Positions 33,160-40,897 of a stretch of DNA of 64,000 nucleotides are shown here, in pieces. The DNA comes from Bdellovibrio bacteriovorus (lineage in GTDB: Bacteria; Bdellovibrionota; Bdellovibrionia; Bdellovibrionales; Bdellovibrionaceae), in the NCBI RefSeq assembly GCF_001592745.1, contig NZ_LUKD01000005.1, positions 1-64,000 of the forward strand. Reading direction: 5' to 3'. The notes below the pieces were generated by a model. It worked only from the letters and a program-made list of their open reading frames with translations, had not been told where the DNA came from and ran no database searches. Every line of letters starts with the position of its first letter. The stretch's first letter is position 1. The position numbers were made by a program, and so were the translations under genes.

Positions 33160-33552
33160 TTAAGCCGCACGTTTTTCAGCGCGTTTTTTCCAAACGGGTT
33201 GCATCTTTTTATAGAACTTCACATTGCTTTCAAACGACTTCGTGTACTCTTTTGTATACTTGTTGAATTTTTTGTCTAACCAAGCGTAGTAGCAAGTGTA
33301 CATGTAGTTCGTAAAGAACTTTGTCATCCATTGATGAGGGCCGTCGACTGGGAATTCATACTTGCTAAAGAAGTAGGGTATTTCCTGATTGAAAGAACGC
33401 CACCATTCCATAGCTTCTTTTTTATGTACAAAGTTTCCGACAAACAAAGGTTTGCCTTCAAATGTAAACCCCACTTCATAGCCATGACCTACAGGTTTAA
33501 AGTAAGATTTGAATTCATGCCCGTAATATTCGTAATGCTTTGTTTTGTTCAT
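33160..33552 (-). CDS. Protein of unknown function, aromatic-rich
   Basis: This is a 130-residue cytoplasmic protein with GGAGG eight bases before the ATG, a strong start. It is unusually rich in Tyr, Phe, Trp and Lys (YEYYGHEFKSYFKPVGHGYEVGF, WWRSFNQ, YMYTCYYAWLDKKF). No signal or membrane helix is seen. Its stop touches that of the convergent repeat lipoprotein (TAATTAA). I recognise no family. Synteny with surface-protein genes gives no clear role. Confidence 0.7.
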   Translation of the reverse strand: MNKTKHYEYYGHEFKSYFKPVGHGYEVGFTFEGKPLFVGNFVHKKEAMEWWRSFNQEIPYFFSKYEFPVDGPHQWMTKFFTNYMYTCYYAWLDKKFNKYTKEYTKSFESNVKFYKKMQPVWKKRAEKRAA

Positions 33553-33801
33553 CGAAACGTCCTCCTCATATTTTGGATGGTAACATTTCGGTGTTTCCAG
33601 CTAGGAGTTAACGAGACCAAGTAAAGAAAAACGCTGCTCGACGTTTGTGATGTTGCGAGAAAAAGTTTTCTAGAATTTATCTCTAGAAACTGCATCGCGA
33701 TGGGATTTTCGTTTCAAGCTAGGACACTTCCTAACACAATCCTGACAAAACCATAGCAGAGTGTACCTTTAAATTCCGCAATGTTCGCCGAAGAGTTTAA
33801 G

Positions 33802-36210
33802 ATGAAGTCACTAGTGCGTATTCGGGAACTTCTTTTGCTTACTTCTTTCTTCGCGTCCGGCTGTACGCTAGAGCTTGCATTACATAAGTCTGTTTCTTTG
33901 CCGCCTACGGTGACGGCTCATAAAATCAATGAAGTTGTTTTGGATGAAATTTTGTTGGAACTCGAAGGGCAGTGTCCCGAAGACGTTTTGCAGGTCCGTC
34001 TTCTTGTAGAAGGCGAAACTTTAAATGCCAACTGCGATCCTTCGACATTAACATTTATTGTGAATTACAAGGTCCCCCATCCAAACAATGATCGACTGAT
34101 TCTGTTTGAAGCCTCTTCAGTTTATCCGGATGGAAAGGCCGTTCCAACGACTTACGAAGTGAATTACAAGCGTCCTTCTGTTCCTTCGCCTATTATCACA
34201 TCAAATAGCGGTCGCGACTTTGTAACAAACGATACGACTCCGTTCTTACAAGGCACATGTTTGTCTGAAAAAACAAACGGAATGGAAGTTAAAATTGGCG
34301 GTGGAGCTTGGAACAACGCTCTGATTTCTTGTACCTCAGGCACTTGGTCTTTAACTCTTCCGGTGTTAACAGGAAATCCCGAAACCGATCATCTGATTCA
34401 AGTGCGTTCTCTCAATTCATTAAGTCAGGATCCTTATTCTGAACCAGACGCTATCGCGATTCGTGTTGACACCGTTCCTCCAAATCCACCGCTATTGCCA
34501 GCCGCCGCGGACGCGGGTATTCGCCCCGTATGGACGTGGGTGAGTGGCGGTGGCGGCGGGAATGGAGTTTATCGCTATAAAATTAATGATTCAGATCTTT
34601 CTTCAGGCGCTACGGTGACGACGTCATTGAGTTATGCCTCCGTCAGTGATGTCGCTTTTGGGACTCATACGTTGTATGTGCAAGAACGTGACGAAGCAGG
34701 AAATTGGTCAGCATCCGGCATCCAGGTTCTGACCGTGAAGTGCGGGCCGGGAAATTACTTAAGTTCCGGTTCGTGCGTGCAGTGTGCACCAGGGACTTAT
34801 CAGCCATCAAACAGTATCTCGGCTTCTTGTGTGAGTGCCGGTACAGGTACTTATGTTGATAGTGCCGGAGCTAACACAGTCACAGCATGTACTAATAAAC
34901 CCGCACACGCTGCAAGTGTTAGCTATGGCGCAAGTTCGGGTTTAACAAGCAACTCGTGTCCGATCGTGAGCATCGACACGTGTGAAACGAATTACACGCA
35001 AAATGGTCTTACATGTCGTGCGTTGTGTGCCACGGATAAATACTGGGACGGAAGCGCGTGTGCTGATGTGGGTTCAGGATTTTATTCCCCTGCGAATAAC
35101 GACACACGCTTTGCATGTACCAATGTTCCCGTTCACGCAACGGCGGTGGTCTATTCTGGTTCGGGAAGTGGTGCTAACAGCTGTCCAGTAAGTTCGGTTC
35201 TAACTTGTGACATCGGCTATGATCCAAGTGGCGATCACTGTACAGATAACACGCCAGATGCTTTAGTATTCGCAGCTCAGTCTGGTGTGGAGCTTTCTAC
35301 GTTGACCACTTCAAATACTCTCACCCTGGGTGGCTTTGATGGTCCACTTATCGCTAATTGCACGGGTTGTTCAGCGATTGCGCGCAACGGCGTTTGGGGT
35401 GGCACTTCTGTAGGCGGCTTTATGCCCGGGGATACGATCACGATCCGCCGCACTTCATCTTCGTCCTTCTCTACGGCGGTGACGGCCCAGGTAACTTTAG
35501 GAAACGTCACTTCCAACGCTTGGTCAGTGACAACGCGTGCCGCACTTTCTTGTACAAGCACACCATGGGGAGCACTAGCTCACGGAGCAACAGTCCAGGG
35601 TTTTTCACAGTCCGCTCCAACATCTGCTTGTTCTGCTATTGCAGAGACGCGCACATGCACAGATGGAGTGCTGTCAGGAAGCTTTAATGAAGTAGCGTGT
35701 AACGATGGTTGTACGGGAACACCTTGGGGTAATGTATCACATGGTTTCTTAGGTACTGCTTATTCGGCGACTTACGCTGTGGCACCCACAACTTGTGCAT
35801 CGTTGTCGCAGGCGCGGGGTTGTACCAACGGAAGTATGGCAGGATCTTACACCATCACTTCCTGTCAGGATTATGCCGCGGTTTCTTTAAGTATATCGTA
35901 TAGCACCGTCAGCTTCGGGTCATTGGGAGATCAGAGAACCACCGCAACCATCACGCCCGCCGGTGGCGTGGGAAGTGGTGGATATAGTTATGAATGGATT
36001 CTAGGCACAGTTAGCAATAACAACGGCGGGATGGGTTCTACAGGTATCGTCACCGGTGGCGGGACTAGCAATAGTCTATCGTTAGAAGGTCGCTGCGGAG
36101 GTTCAGAAATGACTTTCCAAGTGCGGGTGCGGGATAATACCTCTGGCGTTTGGTCAAGCTGGAGCAACGGTTCTTTGCAGGCGGGGCGCTGGGAAGGTAA
36201 CTGTGATTAA
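33802..36210 (+). CDS. Large Cys-rich lipoprotein with Ig-like and ephrin-receptor-like repeats
   Basis: This is an 802-residue surface lipoprotein. ATG 33802 begins a signal peptide with lipobox FASGC (Cys near residue 21). The next ATG upstream (33781) adds seven residues. Ig-like segments occupy about 100-320. A Cys-rich stretch (about 320-500) has CGPGNYLSSGSCVQCAPGTYQPS and TACTNKPAHAASVSYG-type units, resembling GCC2/ephrin-receptor modules. Two C-terminal units share C-T-x-T-P-W-G ... H-G ... C ... C-T-(D/N)-G-x-(L/M)-x-G-S (for example CTSTPWGALAHG). Likely an adhesin. It follows the repeat lipoprotein in the same direction after a convergent gene. Confidence 0.78.
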   Translation: MKSLVRIRELLLLTSFFASGCTLELALHKSVSLPPTVTAHKINEVVLDEILLELEGQCPEDVLQVRLLVEGETLNANCDPSTLTFIVNYKVPHPNNDRLILFEASSVYPDGKAVPTTYEVNYKRPSVPSPIITSNSGRDFVTNDTTPFLQGTCLSEKTNGMEVKIGGGAWNNALISCTSGTWSLTLPVLTGNPETDHLIQVRSLNSLSQDPYSEPDAIAIRVDTVPPNPPLLPAAADAGIRPVWTWVSGGGGGNGVYRYKINDSDLSSGATVTTSLSYASVSDVAFGTHTLYVQERDEAGNWSASGIQVLTVKCGPGNYLSSGSCVQCAPGTYQPSNSISASCVSAGTGTYVDSAGANTVTACTNKPAHAASVSYGASSGLTSNSCPIVSIDTCETNYTQNGLTCRALCATDKYWDGSACADVGSGFYSPANNDTRFACTNVPVHATAVVYSGSGSGANSCPVSSVLTCDIGYDPSGDHCTDNTPDALVFAAQSGVELSTLTTSNTLTLGGFDGPLIANCTGCSAIARNGVWGGTSVGGFMPGDTITIRRTSSSSFSTAVTAQVTLGNVTSNAWSVTTRAALSCTSTPWGALAHGATVQGFSQSAPTSACSAIAETRTCTDGVLSGSFNEVACNDGCTGTPWGNVSHGFLGTAYSATYAVAPTTCASLSQARGCTNGSMAGSYTITSCQDYAAVSLSISYSTVSFGSLGDQRTTATITPAGGVGSGGYSYEWILGTVSNNNGGMGSTGIVTGGGTSNSLSLEGRCGGSEMTFQVRVRDNTSGVWSSWSNGSLQAGRWEGNCD

Positions 36211-36236
36211 ACTATATAAATCACATGTATATAGTT
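36210..36236 (+). promoter_or_regulatory. 9-bp inverted repeat upstream of pirin operon
   Basis: AACTATATA and TATATAGTT are a perfect inverted repeat with a nine-base spacer. The repeat overlaps the previous stop and lies about 66 bases upstream of the pirin gene. It would suit a dimeric MarR-type regulator of a pirin/OsmC operon, which is inference. Confidence 0.5.
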
Positions 36237-36302
36237 CATAAAAAATAAGAAATATCATTTATATTAACTTGACGGTAGTTTCTTCTTCATAGGGAGAAAC
36301 AT

Positions 36303-37004
36303 ATGATTCAAGTAAGAAGATCAAACGAACGCGGACAGGCTCACCACGGTTGGCTCAACTCAAACCACACTTTTTCTTTTGCCGAGTATTATGACGAAAA
36401 AAACATGGGCTTTAGCGTCCTGCGTGTGATCAACGAAGATCGCATCGAAGGTGGGACAGGTTTCGATACTCACGGGCATCGGGACATGGAAATCATTTCT
36501 TATGTGATCGAAGGTGCCTTAGAGCACAAAGATTCCATGGGAAATAGCACCATCATTAAACCTGGCGAAGTGCAACGCATGAGCGCGGGCACAGGAGTTC
36601 GTCACTCTGAATACAATCATCTTCACGATCAGACGACGCACTTTTTGCAAATCTGGATTCAGCCGCAAGAAAAAGGGCTGACTCCCGGTTATGAGCAAAA
36701 AACTTTTTTCGGAAGTGATTTATCCTGCAGTGATCTTGTTTTAGTGGCTTCCAAAAATGGTCGTAACGGGTCTATCACCATCAACCAAGACGTGGATATG
36801 TACGCGGCCAAAGCCCAAGACGCCGGAGAAAAGCTTCTGAAAACTTATGAACATCGCCATCTGTGGGTGCAAGTGATCAAAGGCGATGTGCAAGTGGAAG
36901 GGGAAACTTTAAAATCGGGCGACGGCGCCGGAATTACCGGAGTTGAACGCTTGAAAGTTCAATGGAGCGAAGGCGCAGAGTTTATTCTTTTCGACCTTCC
37001 TTAA
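36303..37004 (+). CDS. Pirin family protein (bicupin, YhhW-like)
   Basis: This 233-residue bicupin has the pirin signature: RSNERGQAHHGWLNSNHTFSFAEYYD, FDTHGHRDMEIISYVIEGALEHKDS (His and Glu metal ligands), RMSAGTGVRHSEYNH and LQIWIQP. Family members bind Fe or another metal and some cleave quercetin, while others act as redox sensors. GGGAGA lies before the ATG. It opens a three-gene operon with an uncharacterised protein (12-base gap) and OsmC, which points to oxidative or electrophile defence. A perfect inverted repeat lies upstream. Confidence 0.92.
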   Translation: MIQVRRSNERGQAHHGWLNSNHTFSFAEYYDEKNMGFSVLRVINEDRIEGGTGFDTHGHRDMEIISYVIEGALEHKDSMGNSTIIKPGEVQRMSAGTGVRHSEYNHLHDQTTHFLQIWIQPQEKGLTPGYEQKTFFGSDLSCSDLVLVASKNGRNGSITINQDVDMYAAKAQDAGEKLLKTYEHRHLWVQVIKGDVQVEGETLKSGDGAGITGVERLKVQWSEGAEFILFDLP

Positions 37005-37016
37005 AAGGAGAGCGCC

Positions 37017-37433
37017 ATGAAATGGCAAATGCAAGAAATCAACAAAGAGCTTAAAAATCTTCACCGTCTATTTTTAGAAAGAGAACGCTTGGAGGCGGAA
37101 AAGCTTTTGCAAAGAAAACTCTCTTCTTTCGATTTCCTCTTTTTGTTAACCCAAGACGAGAATTTTGCATGGATGAGACCCTTTTCAACTTTGATAGCCG
37201 ATGTGGACGCCTTCCTCGATGAAGAAGAAGTCCCAGCTTGGAATTTACAGGACGTGCGAGATCAAATAGTGTTTGTTTTGCAGCACGAGGGCTCGCTTAT
37301 TAGGGACCGCATTCAGAGTTACTTGGGTTACGATGGTGAATTTATTTTGGCCTACTCAAAACTCAATGCTCTCTTGTCAGTAGTTCCTGAAAAGGCAGAA
37401 ACAGAATTAAGAATGGAGGCAGCAAATGGTTAA
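37017..37433 (+). CDS. Uncharacterised helical protein between pirin and OsmC genes
   Basis: This is a 138-residue cytoplasmic, helix-rich protein. AAAGGAG lies before the ATG. The N-terminus is strongly charged (LKNLHRLFLERERLEAEKLLQRKL), followed by SSFDFLFLLTQDENFAWMRPFSTLIADVDAFLDEE, a pattern I cannot tie to a named family. Overlapping the OsmC start by eight bases shows tight translational coupling in the pirin/OsmC operon, so it may help the same oxidative-stress response. Confidence 0.75.
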   Translation: MKWQMQEINKELKNLHRLFLERERLEAEKLLQRKLSSFDFLFLLTQDENFAWMRPFSTLIADVDAFLDEEEVPAWNLQDVRDQIVFVLQHEGSLIRDRIQSYLGYDGEFILAYSKLNALLSVVPEKAETELRMEAANG

Positions 37434-37806
37434 AGCGCAAAGAAAATCAGACGCCATGGTGGCTGAACTCAAAGTCAGAAATCATCACTTCGTTGCCGGG
37501 CTTGTTGAAAAATTAGGAGGACACGATGAAGGTCCCAATCCTCACGAGTACGTGGAAGCCGCTTTGGCGGCTTGCACGGTTTTAACTGCGCAGATGTATG
37601 CGGCTCGAAAGGGCATCCCCTTAGAGTCCACAGATGTGGTTGTTAAAATTGTCTCTGAAGGGGAAGAAACTCAAATCAGTCGTCAGATTTCTTATCGCGG
37701 TGATCTCACACAAGAACAGCGCGATCGTCTTTCAGATATTCTGGAAAGGTGTCCTATTCACAACCTTTTAGAAAGCAAGATTACAATCAGCACGACGGTC
37801 TCTTAA
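37426..37806 (+). CDS. OsmC/Ohr-family peroxide-detoxifying protein
   Basis: This is a 126-residue OsmC-type protein. The two redox Cys are in LAACTVLTAQMYA and ERCPIHNLL, with HEYVEAALAAC as the typical dimer helix. The enzyme reduces organic hydroperoxides via these cysteines. The start overlaps the preceding gene by eight bases. The short YYYR-like N-terminal strand of larger OsmC proteins is reduced. With pirin it forms a likely stress operon. Confidence 0.9.
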   Translation: MVKAQRKSDAMVAELKVRNHHFVAGLVEKLGGHDEGPNPHEYVEAALAACTVLTAQMYAARKGIPLESTDVVVKIVSEGEETQISRQISYRGDLTQEQRDRLSDILERCPIHNLLESKITISTTVS

Positions 37807-37906
37807 ACGGACTGTCAAATTAAAGTGAAGACCCTTGTGATAGAGTCCAGTGAAGATGGACACTGAATGGGCTCCATGATACCAAAGAATTAGCGGGGAG
37901 TTTTGC

Positions 37907-38758
37907 TTGAAACAAGTTTTGGTAACAGGAGCTTCTACGGGGATTGGTTTTGATCTAACAAAGAGCCTTTGTGAAAAAGGTTATCGAGTGTGGGCTGGTG
38001 TCAGGCGGCCTGAAGTCTTACAGTCTTTGCAATCTCGTTTTCCCCAGCAGCTTGAAGTTTTAAAGTTGGACGTTACCAATGAACAAGATATTCAAGATGC
38101 TTTCGAAAAGATCCGTCGTACAGTTAACACTCAAGATGAGTTGATATTAGTGAATAATGCCGGGGTTGCGGTAGGTGGCCCGATTGAAGCTTTGCCACTC
38201 AAAGAGTGGCAGGATCTTTTTAACGTGAATGTCTTTGCACCGGTTCGACTGACACAAATATTCCTTCCGCTGTTGCGGGAAACCCAAGGTCGTATTATCA
38301 ATGTGGGCTCGATCAGTGGTCAAATTTCCACACCGTTCTTGTCGCCATATTGTTCGTCCAAGTTTGCCTTACGTTCTTTCAATGATTCCTTAAGAAGAGA
38401 GCTTTTGCCATTAGGTGTAAAAGTCGTTCTTTTCGAACCCGGTCCGGTGCGCACGGAAATCTGGTCAAAATCAATTTCTCACAGCGAAGATCAGCAAAAG
38501 GGCATGAGCGAAGAAATGCGCAAAGTTTACGGGCCTCAATTAGAAGCTTTAAAGCAGGGCGTTCTTGATACGGTGAAAACTGCGATTCCGGTCGAGGAAG
38601 TAACAAAAGCCATGCTTCACGCCATAGAAAGCAGATCGCCGGAACGCTACTATCTTCTAGGAAAGAATGTAAAGATTTTTTCTTTGATGAGTCGCCTACT
38701 GCCAGCAGCTTTGATCGATAAAATGATGATGCAAGGTTTTAGAATGAAGCGCACCTAG
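37907..38758 (+). CDS. Short-chain dehydrogenase/reductase
   Basis: This 283-residue SDR enzyme starts at TTG 37907 with GGGGAG six bases upstream. Classic motifs are VTGASTGIG near the N-terminus, LVNNAGVAVGG, the Ser in NVGSISGQISTP, and the catalytic YCSSK. FEPGPVRTEIW and the C-terminal FRMKRT basic tail follow. The cofactor-binding GASTGIGF followed by the basic RRPE (residue 30s) suggests NADPH. The substrate is unknown, with lipid or retinol-like dehydrogenases as close matches. Convergent four-base overlap with the fic gene. Confidence 0.9.
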   Translation: MKQVLVTGASTGIGFDLTKSLCEKGYRVWAGVRRPEVLQSLQSRFPQQLEVLKLDVTNEQDIQDAFEKIRRTVNTQDELILVNNAGVAVGGPIEALPLKEWQDLFNVNVFAPVRLTQIFLPLLRETQGRIINVGSISGQISTPFLSPYCSSKFALRSFNDSLRRELLPLGVKVVLFEPGPVRTEIWSKSISHSEDQQKGMSEEMRKVYGPQLEALKQGVLDTVKTAIPVEEVTKAMLHAIESRSPERYYLLGKNVKIFSLMSRLLPAALIDKMMMQGFRMKRT

Positions 38759-39441
38759 GCGTCATTCAAAACCAGTCGATAGGACCGTTGAACATTCGTA
38801 AGAAGTTTCAAAACAGCATTTCCCGGCGTCGCAGAAACTCGATCGCTAGAGAGAGTTGCGACCATGCCATCTAACTTCGTATCAAAGCTCATAGGCAAAT
38901 AGCCATTAAGTCCTAAGAGCCAGTCACTTAAAAGAACTGACGTCCGACCGTTGCCATCCTCAAAAGGATGCAAGCTCACTAGCCAGTACTGGCAAAGAGC
39001 TGTTGCGATGAGCGGATCAAGCTGAGCTTTGTTCGTTAGAATGTCTCTTTCAAAGTGCTGAAGAGTCAAAGCAAGATCTTCAGGCGGGCAAGCCTCAAAT
39101 GGTCCTAGATAGACAGGCTTGGTGCGAATCTCTGACTTCACTTGATTAGTTAAAAGGGCATTGAGATTTAAGATGTCTTGCCATGTCGGAGCTTCGTTGG
39201 CTTGGATTTTTTCGGCTACATAAGAGTTGGCTTGTTGCCAGGATTCGACTCGCCCATGGCGAAGACTTCCGGAATATTTAAGGCGGTAAGGGGCCATGCG
39301 AATCAGCCCCTCTTGAAGATGCTCCGTTGAAAGAGAATCTAATTCCAGCTGAAGGCCTTTGACGTTAAATATCTCTGCTTGAATCTGCGAAGATTCAGCT
39401 TCGGTAAAACCGCGTGAAAGACGCTCCAGCCAAACACTCAT
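38755..39441 (-). CDS. Fic domain protein (AMPylase-like)
   Basis: This 228-residue protein has a Fic domain with the intact catalytic motif HPFEDGNGRTS near residue 158, so it may transfer AMP or another nucleotide to a target protein. The N-terminal half is helical and carries EGLIRMAPYRLKYSGSLRHG. A canonical S/T-x-x-x-E-G/N inhibitory helix is not seen, though EHLQEG is a weak near-match. No antitoxin-like partner gene is adjacent. Its start overlaps the stop of the upstream secreted protein gene in TAATG, so the two are translated together. The target is unknown. Confidence 0.85.
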   Translation of the reverse strand: MSVWLERLSRGFTEAESSQIQAEIFNVKGLQLELDSLSTEHLQEGLIRMAPYRLKYSGSLRHGRVESWQQANSYVAEKIQANEAPTWQDILNLNALLTNQVKSEIRTKPVYLGPFEACPPEDLALTLQHFERDILTNKAQLDPLIATALCQYWLVSLHPFEDGNGRTSVLLSDWLLGLNGYLPMSFDTKLDGMVATLSSDRVSATPGNAVLKLLTNVQRSYRLVLNDA

Positions 39442-40031
39442 TATTTTTTGATTTCAATCATCTTAGCATTGTAAGCATACGGAGACCATTGCGAGCCCCC
39501 TTGCCATACTTCTTCAACTTCAATACCGATGTTGGCTGAAAACTGCAGATTCATTGTTGCAAGTTTTCCTGGTGCCAATGTCAGTTCATAGTTTTCAGGA
39601 GAACAATAAGTCAAAGTCGAGTTGCATCCATAAAGAGAATAACGATTTTCGTCGCGGCTTTTATGAGTGCGATCCAAAAGGACTTCACCGTCATCGCCTG
39701 CTAATACGATCTTTGTCGTGTACTTAACGCCATCATATTCTTCTGTCGCTTCGTCACTTTCAAAATAGAAAACACCTGTCATTTCACCGCGCAATTGATT
39801 TTGAGAGTCCGGAGTCAACGGAGATTGTTCGATCGAAAGATACAGATGCCCCACCACCACTTTACCTTCGCTATCAGTGTAGCGGGCTTTGTTCGCAGAT
39901 TTTAAAACAAAGTTTTTCGCAAATTCTTTTTCAACGATCGTCGATTTAGCTAAAGCCGTTTGCGGAAAAGACACCGTGCTTGCCATGCCTGCTGTCAACG
40001 TAAGAACACTAGCCAATAACTCTTTTTTCAT
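39441..40031 (-). CDS. Secreted protein of unknown function, coupled to Fic gene
   Basis: This 196-residue protein has a long signal peptide ending near QTALA (about residue 28). The mature domain is strand-rich with a charged pattern (SEGKVVVGHLYLSIEQSPLTPDSQNQL, MTGVFYFESDEA, VLLDRTHKSRDENRYSLYGC). The two Cys (GCNSTLTYC) could form a disulfide. AGGAG stands six bases before the ATG. Co-translation with the downstream Fic gene is evident from the stop/start overlap, but a functional link is untested. No family is recognised. Confidence 0.75.
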   Translation of the reverse strand: MKKELLASVLTLTAGMASTVSFPQTALAKSTIVEKEFAKNFVLKSANKARYTDSEGKVVVGHLYLSIEQSPLTPDSQNQLRGEMTGVFYFESDEATEEYDGVKYTTKIVLAGDDGEVLLDRTHKSRDENRYSLYGCNSTLTYCSPENYELTLAPGKLATMNLQFSANIGIEVEEVWQGGSQWSPYAYNAKMIEIKK

Positions 40032-40132
40032 ATGGAACTCCTAAAATGATTCGAACTGCGAGTCGCTTTATACCGCAAAAAAGAGGGTTTCCCTAGAGGA
40101 ATAAAATTCAGGAGTGTTGACAGATTTGACAC

Positions 40133-40774
40133 TCAGTTCATCCGGCTGCGTTCGATGCCTTGGAGGCGGCTTGATGTATTGGTTGTTTTGATGATCTTCG
40201 AGTATCCGACGCCCCAACGGGAATAAACTTTCGCTACGTCCATGACCGGGACGTCTAAGATCTTTACGTCTAGGCGGGGCACCACATAAAGATTCCCACT
40301 AAAGGCGGTGGGAACGCCCGGAACGAAGATCACCACTCTTTCGTCATCAAGGTACTCAACAATGAAGACGAGAGCGTTCATCTCGTCCGTGCGTGTTAGT
40401 AAAGCGGGCTCAAAAAGTTTATTAGTCTTAGAAGGAATCAGTCTTTCGGAAAACTCTTTCATCACATGATACATCTTAAAGTGACCCAGAGTTTTTTCTT
40501 CGAGCCAACGTCCCACTTTTTGGCCCTTTTCGGTCTGGGCGATAAAACCTAGGAGCATGGATAGAAGCACAAAGATCAATATGATCGCCAGTTTCATTGC
40601 GTGCGGGGTTTGCAAGAATTGAGCAGGGAACAGAGCCTGAGCTATTGGGGTTGCCAAGCGTTCTAAGGTGATCAGGATTTTCTCAAAAAGAAATATTAAA
40701 AGTAGAACAGGCAGAATGACGCTGGCTGCAGCCATCAGACTTGATTTAAAAAAATCTTTAAAACGATTCACCAT
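40133..40774 (-). CDS. DUF502 family inner-membrane protein
   Basis: This 213-residue protein has two N-terminal membrane helices (about residues 10-32 and 60-82) and a soluble domain with the DUF502 pattern (EALVFIVEYLDDERVVIFVPGVPTAFSGNLYVVP: the G-x-P-x-A-x-S/T-G core). The family is membrane-associated with unknown role, sometimes near cell-envelope genes. TTAA-rich gap upstream. The C-terminus ends in a basic tail (LQGIERSRMN). Confidence 0.85.
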   Translation of the reverse strand: MVNRFKDFFKSSLMAAASVILPVLLLIFLFEKILITLERLATPIAQALFPAQFLQTPHAMKLAIILIFVLLSMLLGFIAQTEKGQKVGRWLEEKTLGHFKMYHVMKEFSERLIPSKTNKLFEPALLTRTDEMNALVFIVEYLDDERVVIFVPGVPTAFSGNLYVVPRLDVKILDVPVMDVAKVYSRWGVGYSKIIKTTNTSSRLQGIERSRMN

Positions 40775-40837
40775 CAGATCCCCTACGTCATCAGATCAAC
40801 GGAAGGGGTGAAGATAAAGATGGAAGGGCGGACGTTT

Positions 40838-40872
40838 GGTAAAAAACAAAAGGCCAGGAATTCCTGGCCTTT
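40838..40872 (-). terminator. Terminator after the 943-residue protein gene
   Basis: AAAGGCCAGGAA / TTCCTGGCCTTT is a perfect 24-base palindrome. On the minus strand it is followed by TTTTGTTTTTT, 26 bases after the stop at 40898. Confidence 0.85.
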
Positions 40873-40897
40873 AAGACGAACTTATTTGAATCGAGCG

